A stretch of 64,000 nt of DNA. Origin: Azolla caroliniana (taxonomy: Eukaryota > Polypodiophyta). The translations under genes were made by a program, and so were the position numbers. Positions within the stretch are counted from its first letter, which is position 1; each line of letters begins with the position of its first letter. The stretch spans positions 2,852,001-2,916,000 of the forward strand of contig JBHGNT010000012.1 of NCBI GenBank assembly GCA_043228905.1. Reading direction: 5' to 3'. This document shows positions 54,701-64,000 of this stretch, one piece after another. Below the pieces are notes generated by a model, which saw only the letters and a program-made list of their open reading frames with translations, was not told the origin of the DNA and made no database searches.

Positions 54701-56996
54701 CACCAAAAGCCCTGGAAGGATCATATATCCTTGTGTAAGCCATACTACATCAACCCATGCATTAAGATGAATGCAAGGACAACTTGCTTGATTCCCAGAA
54801 GCCTAAGATTCTTACAAGCTAAGTTATGTTTCTGAAAAAGGACAAGTCTCCTTTTGCAGTCATTAATTTCCTTTTCTTACTCTCTCCTGCCCCTAGTCAC
54901 TCTATTAGCCTCAATCATGTGTGGTTCTTGTGGAGCACTAGCATTGTCTTCAGTGAAATTCTGTAGGAAAAACCCTCAAAAGGAAAGAAGAAAGAAAGTT
55001 ATATTAACTTCCTTTAAGAGGGTAAAATATCCTATAAGACCAAATACGAGATCTTTCTTACAATTGTGGTTCGCTCTCAGCTACTGATTTTGACCCATTT
55101 TGTTTTATGTGTAATTTTTCAACTTAAAGTCATATGATGTTTGATTCCAAGATACTGAATGCATACAAAACTCAAAGTGTTTTGTTATCTTCACAATAAA
55201 TAGCATTGGTGATTGAGTGCCTCATCGTTGGGAAGAGGTTGTAATTGAATCATATAGTATGTAAAGTAGCAACTTTTAAATATGTCAGATCTGCAAAAGT
55301 GCACAAACAACCTTTTGGGAAAACCTAACATAGATGAACAAGCTTTCTCTTCCCTTCCATTTCCGCAACAATGGATAGAGCCGTCATATTACATTCACCT
55401 AATTGGAGACTTGATTTAGCCGCTCTTTCCAAAAGACAAGAATGTAAAATCAAAGGGGAAACCAGGTACCACAAGAAGGACTACGTTCACACCCGGACGG
55501 ATTATTCATCTTTCCAACGAAATATATGAAGCAAATGGTTTATCAGCCCCAATGATCAGATATTGTGATAAAGGAAAGACTAATACCGGACTGAAGAAAT
55601 ATGGTTGCCCAAAGAGTTGTGCTTGCACAACTGGATCCTGCCAAGTAAGATATAAAGAAGATTCTTTCAACTAACATATTCAACTGTGATTTGAAAATAA
55701 TTTTAAAACACAAAAAATGGACTCAATTTGGCCATAGAAAGGAGCAAATTCTCTCTCAAAGTAGACTAAAGCAAAAGAGATATAGTTGAAAAAAGTGCTG
55801 AGACAGCTCAACTCACACATTATTATGCAATAAGAATGTCAGCACTGAAACTAGCCTTTACATTGTCAAGGAACATCTGAAAATGCACACTTCATCTTAG
55901 ACTTAGTTCTCCAAATTTGGATAGTTAATGAAATGCATTGTTATGGTAAGTTGCATTTTGTTAATTGGATGAGTTACCTTTTCATGCATGAAATAGTATG
56001 AGATTTAAAACATACCACAATTATTGTCAAACTTTTGATCTAATTAGTGATCTCCAGCAGAAATTTTATATAATTATTGTCAAACTTTCGATCTAATTGT
56101 AGTGCAATGCGATAATACTGGCATGCCCTTTGAAAATATCAAAATATGTAAAGGTCTGTTGCTGCCAGAATTGCCGTATAAGCTGAGTGAAATGCAGTAC
56201 TGACTTTCATCTTTCAAAATATCAAAATAGATAGTAATCTGATATACTTCAAGTAAAATGCAATATTGGCTAGAATTGCTAAGTATTGACGCCTGTAACT
56301 GCATAATTTTGTAATCAAACTCAAGATGTAAAATTGTAATTCACAAAAAATGCAGTGCTGATATGCATCTTTGAAAAAATAAAGATGAACATTGTCAAGA
56401 ATTAATATTTGGAAAGTGCAGAACTTGCTTGTCAAACTGGTCATAACGCAAGAGCACATTTGATTTCAAAAAAATCTTTCTTTTTAGAAATACTTGGGAT
56501 AAATCAATTTTTCAGAAGAACTCGTGATAGTTCAATTTTCAGAAACTTGTGGTAATTCAAAATTTCCGTCTCAAATGCATATATCCTTTCAGAAACACTT
56601 GTGAAAAGTGCGCATTTCCTCTCAAATGCATATTTCCTTTCATAAATACCAGGGATAAAATCAATTTTTCAGAAAAACTCGTGATAGTTCAATTTTCAGA
56701 AACTTGTGGTAATTCAAATGCATATCCAAAACGTTCCGCCGATTCACGTGAAACATCGAAAAAATTTATGATTAAAATGCGGTGCATCGTTTAGGGAAGA
56801 TCAGAACAGAAGGTGTCTGAATTTCAGCTTACCTTTTTCCTTAGCGTGAAAGAAAATGAAGTGCTGCTGGAAAAGCGAAAGAGTGTGAAGAAGGAAAGGT
56901 ACTTACTGAGAATGGATTCAGGTATTCGTCTTCTTCATCTCCGTCATGGTGGTAATCGTCGTCGTCGCATCGACTGATACGATCGTGCAGAACCAT
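48750..56996 (-). CDS. SCAMP: secretory carrier-associated membrane protein (SCAMP), 12 exons
   Basis: Four-helix membrane protein of plasma membrane and trans-Golgi/early endosome traffic. Exons on the minus strand: 56,996-56,907; 52,928-52,833; 52,761-52,699; 51,930-51,897; 51,819-51,697; 50,109-50,041; 49,832-49,739; 49,654-49,609; 49,520-49,453; 49,138-49,090; 49,010-48,945; 48,827-48,750. All junctions have GT and AG and the phases fit, giving 876 nt and 291 residues, the usual SCAMP size. Visible: acidic start with NPF (exon 1), coiled coil [18 protein letters not shown] (exons 3-4), [20 protein letters not shown] (exon 5), helices [57 protein letters not shown] and [20 protein letters not shown], with the hallmark [10 protein letters not shown] loop. 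Exon 2 is least certain (poorly conserved region). The C-terminus after exon 11 is Lys/Arg-rich and unlike the usual end. Intron 1 is 4 kb. Confidence 0.92.
53456..53537 (-). pseudogene. trnY-GUA: plastid trnY-GUA copy (nuclear insert)
   Basis: The minus strand gives a tRNA-Tyr of plastid type: D-arm GCTCGAGTGGTTAATGGGG, anticodon loop CTGTAAA (anticodon GTA), and T-arm GCTGGTTCGAATCCAGC. The acceptor stem has two mismatches (5' GGGCCAA against TCGACCC), so it has decayed and is unlikely to be functional. It lies inside a nuclear intron. Confidence 0.85.
53779..53885 (-). pseudogene. rps12: plastid rps12 exon 2 start (nuclear insert)
   Basis: The minus strand reads [20 protein letters not shown] then FEVTAYIPG, the start of exon 2 of plastid ribosomal protein S12, after which a stop ends it. 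Only about 33 of the expected residues remain. Directly upstream is a group II intron domain V, exactly as in plastid genomes where exon 2 follows the 3' half of a trans-spliced intron. Confidence 0.88.
53921..53955 (-). other. group II intron domain V remnant (rps12 trans-intron)
   Basis: The minus strand folds as GAGTTGTACGAGGT, loop GGGAAT, CTCACGTACAGTTCT, the 34-nt domain V hairpin of plastid group II introns. The base of the stem has changed from the usual GAGCCG, damaging the catalytic triad. Domain VI and the intron end (CAACTAT) follow before rps12 exon 2. Confidence 0.8.
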
Positions 56997-57079
56997 GGAT
57001 GCGAGACGTAGACAAAGACGAAGAAGCCAAAATGATGGGAAAGGTTTTTACTCTGGAATTTCAAAGGTATTTATTTAAA

Positions 57080-57395
57080 GGGAAAAGTACCAGGACACCC
57101 CCCCTGGAAGTTCGTCTATTTACCAGAATGCCCCTAGAAGTTCCAAATTTACCAAACTACCCCTATGTCCAAATAATTACACTTTATAAAGTCATTATAC
57201 ACTCAAATCTTTGGTAAATAGGGCTTGTTCGGGTCCATTTCTTCCATCTTTCGTAAATAGGGCTTGTAGATTTGAGTGTATAATTACTTTATAGAGTGTA
57301 ATTTTTTGGACATAGGGGTAGTTTGGTAAATTTGGAACTTTCAGGGGCATTCTGGTAAATAGACGAACTTCCAGGGGTATCCTGGTAGTTTTCCC
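57080..57395. mobile_element. inverted-repeat MITE with 9-bp target duplication (Mutator-like)
   Basis: Arms of about 130 bp (57,080-57,210 and 57,265-57,395) are reverse complements at roughly 90% or more, with outer ends GGGAAAAGTACCAGGA and GGGAAAACTACCAGGA. Both sides carry TTATTTAAA (57,071-57,079 and 57,396-57,404), a perfect 9-bp target duplication, which is typical of Mutator-like elements. There is no coding capacity. It sits in the SCAMP promoter. Confidence 0.9.
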
Positions 57396-57413
57396 TTATT
57401 TAAATGGCATTAC

Positions 57414-57475
57414 AAATTATAATGAAGAACTTTGGGGGGGGGGGGAGATCCGAGAGAGAGAGAGAGAGATTTTGT
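57414..57475. repeat. G-run and (GA)n / (GT)n simple sequence
   Basis: A run of 13-14 G followed by GAGATCC and (GA)n, then TTTTGTGTGTGGG. No further function is visible. Confidence 0.9.
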
Positions 57476-57713
57476 GTGTGGGCCATTACATAAAGTGTGC
57501 CCCACGAAAAAGAAAAGGTCATGACAAAACCACACAAGTACAAAAAAAGTATGGGGGCATCGGGCGTAACGGAAATCTCAATATCTCCTTCTTTTTATCA
57601 ATACCCCACACTAGTGGATTTGTCCAAAAGCATGCATGGCTCCTCGAAGAAAAAAAAAACAAAGGAAAAACATCAATGTGGTTGTATAAACTTCGTTAGT
57701 GGGTCATTGCCTT

Positions 57714-57850
57714 TTCAAACAAAGAGAGAGAGATTGTACAATTGGAATATGAGAAAAGGGTTCTTGTTTGATTGCCTTCGTGGAGTATGATGACATTTAC
57801 GTAGGAAAATTAGTTTGACAATTTTCACAACAGAGCTTCTGCAAATCTCC
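57714..57850 (+). pseudogene. LINE 3'-end relic, copy 1
   Basis: The plus strand reads NWNMRKGFLFDCLRGV, matching NWTMKNGFLFDGFHGV of the minus-strand LINE at 61.6 kb, then degenerates. A short, 5'-truncated LINE end. Confidence 0.65.
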
Positions 57851-57954
57851 TTTTTATCGATACTTGTGGTAGTGGAACTATCTAAAAGCATACATAGTCC
57901 CTTGGAAAAAAACAAAACAAAGTGACTATATAAACATCATTGCCTTTTGTACAT

Positions 57955-57996
57955 ACATACATATATAAAGATATAAATATAAATATAAATAAATAA

Positions 57997-58043
<47 letters not shown>

Positions 58044-58075
58044 GAGGAGGAGGAGGAGGGGAAAGGAGGGAGGGA
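57955..58075. repeat. compound microsatellite (AT)n, (GA)n, (GAG)n
   Basis: ATATAAATATAAATA-like repeats, (AT)n, (GA)n from about 58,012 and (GAG)n to about 58,063, between the two LINE relics. Confidence 0.95.
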
Positions 58076-58190
58076 GAGATAGTATGATTGGAATATGAGA
58101 AATGGGTTCTTGTTTGATGGTCTTCACGGAGTATAACAATAGGTACATAGGATAATTAATTTTGCAGCTTTCACTATGGAGCTTTTTGGG
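58076..58190 (+). pseudogene. LINE 3'-end relic, copy 2
   Basis: GATTGGAATATGAGAAATGG and the bases after it match copy 1 at 57,733 and the LINE at 61.6 kb. The copies lie about 350 bp apart and may be a tandem duplication of one truncated insertion. Confidence 0.65.
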
Positions 58191-58199
58191 CACCTTGTT

Positions 58200-60550
58200 C
58201 TCCTAGAGTTTTTTTTAGGTCTTTAACCATCATATCTGAAGTATATCAAGTACTACCCTTTCCAATGCCCTAATGATGTCTTAAAAGACAGAATAAGCAA
58301 CCTTAACTTTCAAATTCTATGTCCAAGGCCTCCATTATGCCAAGTTGACAAATTGCACAAGAAAGGGCCGAATGATTCAATATTTGACTCTTCTTTTAAT
58401 GTCTCACCACATGATGATATGTCCAGGATGCAAGTTAGCGTGAAATTTCGGCGTAGGTATTGCACTTATGTTTGGCAACAAATTTTAAGATCAAATAAAT
58501 TACAACAATTAATAGCAAACATATATAGGTTGCTTGGATTGGTTCTCGAAATAATAGTTGACCAAAGTATAATGAACTCTAGTCGATGTGAAGGATCCCT
58601 AAGACAATGGTAGATAAGACCACGAAAATATTTTAATAGTGATTTCTAATTTATGTCAATGCATGGTTTTCTCTTCTCCAATAGCTTTGTCATCTACATG
58701 TAAGTTGAAAGCATCGTTGTTTCATCTTAAGATTTATGTCTTCTTTAAAGTAATCGAAATTATTGTACACCTTATCTATTACAAACCCACACAAAGATGT
58801 CACTATGACATTGTGGTGATCTACTATGATTTCCCTTCGTGTGTGAAAATTACTAGCTTTCTTCACTCCTACAATGGGGAACAACCACTCTTTCCTCTTC
58901 TTCAAGAAAAAGGAGTGCTCAACATGAAGGAATAGGATCCCCTTCTTTTCTTTTCTTTTCTTGCGGCACCCAATGTATATACCTCTTCTTTAGGGGCCTT
59001 GAAGCTTAGCTACTTTTCAAGATACTCCCTTAGCTCTACTATTGTTCCGAATAATACTATATTGCAGTTTAAAGTCATCTACCACTTTGTTGTCTTTAGT
59101 ATCGCTAGGGCTCTATTGTTCTATAGTGAGAATATAGCTTTGTCACAAGGTTCTTGAACAAGAACTCAGTATGAACTAGCGGATGACCCAATGACTCAAA
59201 CAAGGTCTTCTTATGCATATTTGATAGAGCTTTCAATACTACATGGTTTGAGAATCATTGTATACAACTATTTTTTTCTGGAAAGCAAACCTCTTCAAAG
59301 CAATCATGGAAAACCAACTTATCACTCAACAATGTGCATCGGTTACTATCCAAGCAATTAGGGTTGGGTTTGACCAACTCTCTCTTGGAAAGCGAGAATC
59401 CTTACCTCATTACACTACACTATCAAGTCAAAGTTCCTAGACATGAACTTCCGGAGAAATTGGTAAATAGAATACGCGGTATGCATGCGGCTCTTAGCAC
59501 CTCGAGTAGATCCAAACCCCGCATTAGAACTTTCCAAGGAAATAACTATTTAGTTTCGGAGAGTGGTTCGTAGAATAATGATCGTTAAGAGCAAAAGTTG
59601 AGGGTTTGAATCCCATTTTCTCTTCTCTGAATTACGAGAGTGATACGAGTTGTGTCAGTTGCTCTTGCCGACCCATTTTGTGAAATTCCCCTCTAGCTCA
59701 AGAAACGAGGTCATAGCCGAGCGGCAAGTGCCCCCTACATACTTCTCAACTCCTAAATAAGGAGCTCGAATCTATTGATGACACCTTAGATTGTGTACTT
59801 TTCCAAAAGATCTTCGTTGTTGTAATATGGATAGTTTGTATCATCATTTGTATTACTTTTATAGGATAGAGAGATAGTACAAAGAGGATAACAACAAAAA
59901 GATGAGCTAGAGAAAGGGTAAAAGAAAAGACGATGTAAAAACATATGCATTTTGAGAGAAATGAAATGAGAATGCTAGCATGTGGACATGTGCTAAAAGT
60001 TCAAAATGACTTATGAGATCGAAAATATGACTATAATATGAAATGATGGTGCCAATATGAAAACCAAGGCTATAGAAACGGAAATTTGTACAAATCCTTG
60101 GGTTGAACATAAAGATTAAAATACAAATGTACGGTAGAGACTAAGTTATAATATCGCTCTTGTAGAGTGCCACATTTTGAGCTCGTTAACCTCTCTTTCT
60201 TTTCTTTTCTTTTCTTTTTTCGTAAATCAATATTTGTTATTAAAATAAGGTGATAATACAACCCTTGCTATCTTCACTACTTCATAAATAGTGATAGTGC
60301 AAGGGAAACCCTCTCAAGTGTTGCAAAACTAGATCTTATACCTCTATCTCCTCTTGGGATAACATCCCCATACAACATAATTGTGAATTTTATTTATTTA
60401 TATTTATTTTCATAAAAAACTATCCTCCATTGGTATTAAAATTAAAATGGGCAATATACAAGATAATCCAATATTACAACAAATATTGTATAGCCATGTC
60501 GAATGACTATAGCCAATCTTTCTAGCCAATCTTATTCATGTTCGTCATAT
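58200..60550. other. AT-rich intergenic stretch with tRNA-like sequence
   Basis: No gene supported; the longest frames (98 codons at 58,639; 79 codons at 59,334) have no recognised domain. 59,706-59,790 has TAGCCGAGCGG, a perfect A-box of the Leu/Ser tRNA type, and about 55 bp on AGCTCGAATCT, a weak B-box. This could be a SINE head or a decayed plastid tRNA. GAGGGTTTGAATCCC at 59,606-59,620 is another T-arm-like piece. Confidence 0.45.
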
Positions 60551-60559
60551 CCAAGAACA

Positions 60560-61510
60560 ATGTTCATTCAGCAACCCCGTTCTTTCAATCTTAGCTGACA
60601 TCTCACGTTTCTTCATAATCTCCTTGCATTGTCAGTGTCTTTGCACTTGCAATACATGTCTATAAGAGCATTGCTCACAAAGACATTCAAGTCATATCCA
60701 CTTGCAACTGTATGGTTATCTTGTCTATCATCTTATTTGCAATAATGATGTCTGTTAACAAACCATTTTTATAATAAGGTTATTGCTTAGCACAAGCCAA
60801 GTTTCCTTCTTTTTTTGCATCTCTTTGTAAGAAAAAGTATTGATTCATTTGTAATAGTTTTTGCTTCAGTAAGTTCTTGAAATTCCTTGTTGATTGATCC
60901 ATCTTCATGCACCTCACCGAAAGCTCCAACTGTGCCAAAATAGTGATCCTTCTCTTGCACCTGATGATGCTTGTTTTTGAAGGTATATCATTGTCAACCA
61001 AGTATTGAAGAGACTACCAATTGACCCTGTTTGCAGTAATTATTGTGCACTTATTGTCTTTTTCTACTGCTCGAATATTGACCACAACATTTAGAGATAT
61101 ACCTTCCCAATGTAGCATGAGTGGCATAAGAGCATCCTTCCCACCCTCATTTTCAGCATAACTTGAAATCAGTGTTGTTCAGGAGACTATATTCTTTCTT
61201 TTTTCCCCATTCTCCAAATCAGCAAGATGCATAGTCAAACTCCACAAAAAGCCAGTAGCATTTTTATTTTTATTTTGGCGCCAACTTGATGATAAATTCA
61301 ATTGCTTCTTTTGCCACATCAACATTCCCATCAAGTTGGCAAGATCTTAAAATAACCATCCATGATGATAAACAAGGCTCATCGGGAAGCTTTTGCAACA
61401 AGTTAGTTGCTTCTATAACGCCACATGACCTTTTGTCCTGTGCCATTTTCAGTTATCCCATAAGCACGAGAATGACTTTGGATACCCATACATCATTCAA
61501 GGATCTATGA
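60560..61510 (-). pseudogene. PPR protein pseudogene
   Basis: From 61,510 down on the minus strand: GVIEATNLLQKLPDEPCLSS, then SWMVILRSCQLDGNVDVAKE (PPR tail/E-like), then after stops NIVS-TTLISSYAENEGGKDA (61,190-61,120), and at the far end VFVSNALIDMYCKCKDTDNA (60,690-60,630). The motifs are those of a PLS-class PPR protein, but stops and frame breaks are everywhere and their order does not match one intact gene, suggesting rearrangement. It is not a close copy of the PPR gene at 38 kb. Confidence 0.75.
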
Positions 61511-61576
61511 CAATCATCAATAAACAAACGTATTCTTACATTAAACTATAATCCAATGGTATTGCCTGATCGAAAC

Positions 61577-63999
61577 TCAACATAATTGTGAAAATTGCCA
61601 AATCAACTTCCCTTTCCGCCTACAGAGTTGTTGTGTTACCCCATGAAATCCATCAAACAAGAACCCATTTTTCATGGTCCAATTAAACCACATCCCCCAA
61701 TACCTAAGGTAGTCAAACTCGACGTTATATGATGGTGTTGGCATGTCTTTATCGTTATCAATAAAAACCCACTTAAAAGGTGAGAAAATATTTCCTGTTA
61801 TCAATTCCCAAATTTGTGATAGAACCACCCAAATGTCTTTAGCAACCAGACCTGTAATGAACCTATGTCTGGCATCTTCATCAACCACCGTGCAAAAAAA
61901 ACATGTCACATTCGAAATATGTCTTCGTTTTAAGGCCATCGCCAAAGGCAACCCACCAACTATCACACGCCAAAGAAAGACCTTTGCACGGAATGGAAGG
62001 TGAGAATGTCATCCTACACTAAGACTTTACACCGCCACTTTACATGTCAAATAATGTACCATGTATCCAAAACCTCATTTACTAACCAAGCTCTATATTC
62101 AACCAACTTATGGTATACATCGTTAGTGTGCACCACAAAAATTGATTGTCCAATACCAAATGACCAATCTTTCCATGGGTCCTCAACCATCAACTCAAGA
62201 ATTAGGAAACTAATCTAGACAATGCCAATATTGATTGCCAAATATACCCATATCCACATGGTATATGAAACTTATTTCTGATTGCTTGAAAGGTCATCAT
62301 TTTCCTACATGACTCTAAGATACCATCTTCCACAATTACCAAGCCCAGCCTTGCCATTCAATTGAACTATGTATTTAGACTTTCTTTTTCATCCCAACGT
62401 AATATCCTTGAAGCTGCCAACACCTCTGTTACCAAGGGATTAATATCATTTCTACACTCAAGGGGCCTCCAATTAAACAATTTCAAACATCGCTACCAAG
62501 AAAGCACTAATTGTTGAGCCATAATAAATTATGAACATTTAAATGCCCAGGTACTATTAACAACATGCAATTACGATGTTGTAATTCTGGTTTTCCCATG
62601 GTATATACCAACCTTTTCCACAAAATAACTAATTATTTCTGCCCAAGGTTGGGTATTTATACACATACCTTTCAACTTATTGAATCTTCAAGCCATATGA
62701 TCCTCCAAATTTAGTAATGCAACTCCCCCTAACCTTTATGGGGTACAAATATTGTTCCATGATTGTTACTCCCTCCTGGAGGAAACATCGTGGATTAGTC
62801 CTCCTGAGTAATCGGATCAAGGCATTGTGGTGCAAAGAAGAGTTGGGTCACGGCAACCTGCCGAAATTGTTATCTGAATCGTTACATGGTTTACGGAATT
62901 CCATGTACCTGTGACACGTACAAACCGTTATTTAGACCTTCCCACTTGGATGGGGTACAACTGACAGAACAAGGGAAAGTATTCCACGAGATCGGCTACA
63001 ACTGATCCGGAAACACGACTCCTACACAAATAACACTTATATACCAGACTTAAAAGAAACAACACTTGAGTTGCTCGCAAGAAAGTATATTCGATTAAAG
63101 TACACACACACACATATACAAGTACCGATTTGATAACACACTCACTCTCTATCCCTCTATTCATGGCCTAGTGACTATCTCTCTCCTCTCCCTTTTTGGC
63201 TTTTGATCATTTGGTTTTTTATAGCCTTTACAATACCTGTTATGATACTCGACTGCCTTTATTCGGTTGTATGTGGTGCTTGGCTCCCTTTTCTCGTTTC
63301 ACACAGTGATTGACTCCCTTTGCTCTTTTCACACCTTGTCCCACCTATCTCACTAGGTAACAATGATACCCAACTCATACCAAATTTTTATTCTTTCTTC
63401 CACAATGTATATTTAAGTGAATGAGCTAATGGATCAAGTTATTTCTTTGTCCAAGGTAATAATGGCAAAAAATAAGAAATTATTGGAACCATTATAGCTT
63501 GTACCACTTTGAGACGAGTACTAAACGACCATGCTTGAGACTTCCAATACATAAATTTGTTTAAAATGGTCCCCGATATCCAGTTCAAACTTTGAGACAG
63601 TGAGATATCAACACTAATAGGGTAACCTAGGTGCCGACACACATTCCCTTGATCCAATATTTGGCCACACCATCCAAGATCAACTAGATCACTCTTCGTG
63701 CATCTAATGAGCATCAACTTCCGCATATGTATATGTAATCCTGATGCCAATGCGAACATTTTCCACACTCCATGGGTTTTGCTATATTATCAGGCTCCGC
63801 TTTGAGAAATAAAAACGAATCATCGGCCAATGCTTGAGCTATCAATTGTTTCCTTGACGGTAGAGCTAGTCCAACTATTTCCCCACATGTTGCTAACTCG
63901 TGCATCTTCACCAAAATCAGGTGTGTGGCAATTGCAAATAATAATAGACCCAATGGGCATCCTTGTCTAAGTGATATTTCCAATGATATCGCCTTAGTA
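61577..63999 (-). pseudogene. second LINE, minus strand, cut by window end
   Basis: From 63,983 down: RT with SLRQGCPLGLLLFAIATHLI and the catalytic ALADDSFLFLKA (ADD), then LGYPISVDISLSQSLNWISG, KVVQAIMVPIISYFLPLLPW, a long eroded stretch (63,430-61,970), and the C-terminal zinc-type block RRHISNVTCFFCTVVDEDAR followed by NWTMKNGFLFDGFHGVTQQL. Both RT frames carry frameshifts. The N-terminal RT and endonuclease lie beyond the window. It belongs to a different LINE group from the one at 45-48 kb, whose RT motifs differ. Confidence 0.82.
62928..63430. other. non-coding insert-like stretch within LINE
   Basis: Between the RT and zinc parts of the minus-strand LINE is a stretch with (CA)n (63,101-63,116) and TATA-like words (TTTTATAGCC at 63,219-63,228) and no LINE motifs. 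It could be a small LTR or other insertion; I found no second copy to define its ends. Confidence 0.3.
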
Positions 64000-64000
64000 A

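Larger units (their letters stand above)
52929..56906. other. SCAMP intron 1 with plastid-derived insert
   Basis: A 3,978-bp intron, far longer than the others (75 to 1.6 kb). The part 53,450-53,960 is plastid DNA. Neighbouring sequence at 53,150-53,450, 53,640-53,780 and 53,960-54,240 may belong to the same insert, but I could not identify it. 55,370-55,690 looks coding-like in places on both strands (a 50-codon plus frame from 55,371) without a match I know. The rest is AT-rich without features. Confidence 0.6.

Noticed and set aside
55371-55690. Possible extra SCAMP exon or plastid gene in intron 1
   Set aside because: The frames do not match SCAMP, splice phases do not fit, and no plastid gene could be recognised.

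Overview
This is nuclear DNA of a land plant with a large, transposon-rich genome, most probably a fern. The reasons are an intronless PLS-class pentatricopeptide-repeat (PPR) gene with seven almost identical triplets (a style I associate with ferns), a 12-exon plant SCAMP gene, a nuclear copy of plastid DNA, and deep nesting of Ty1/copia and Ty3/gypsy elements. The species cannot be fixed from the sequence.

Layout. Positions 1-12,743 are a mosaic of retroelement remains: the end of a plus-strand Ty3/gypsy element with a downstream ORF, several minus-strand LTRs that start TGTCGTGA or a variant, one gag region, a copia LTR without its element, and a copia 3' end. Positions 12,744-34,926 are a nested tower. 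The outermost minus-strand gypsy element (A) has its 5' LTR at 34,196-34,926 and its gag, protease, RT, RNase H and integrase pieces spread down to 12,744. It is split by element E (29,559-31,668; TSD-like flanks) and element B (14,164-28,216; ACGT flanks, coding frame of A resumes on the other side). B carries copia element C (15,893-26,767; TSD ATAAT), and C carries chromodomain gypsy element D (19,867-25,542; flanks ACAAG/GCAAG; LTRs 442 bp each with 6 differences).

Positions 34,927-64,000 are AT-rich and hold the host genes. They contain a PPR gene (38,273-40,921, minus), a dead LINE (about 45,106-48,738, plus) that ends about 12 bp beyond the stop codon of SCAMP (48,750-56,996, minus), a plastid-derived insert in SCAMP intron 1 (trnY and rps12 exon 2 with its trans-spliced intron), and a 316-bp inverted-repeat element with a 9-bp target duplication 75 bp upstream of the SCAMP start codon. 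Beyond that lie a PPR pseudogene and a second, minus-strand LINE cut by the window end.

The two intact-looking host genes have known roles by family: the PPR protein in organelle RNA metabolism and SCAMP in secretory/endocytic membrane traffic. The most interesting signals are in the mobile DNA: element D is of the fungal/fish Tf1-sushi type and shows an 11-nt self-priming signature instead of a tRNA primer site; four unrelated LTR families carry tRNA-like A-box/B-box modules; and element E has the end of one LTR inverted.
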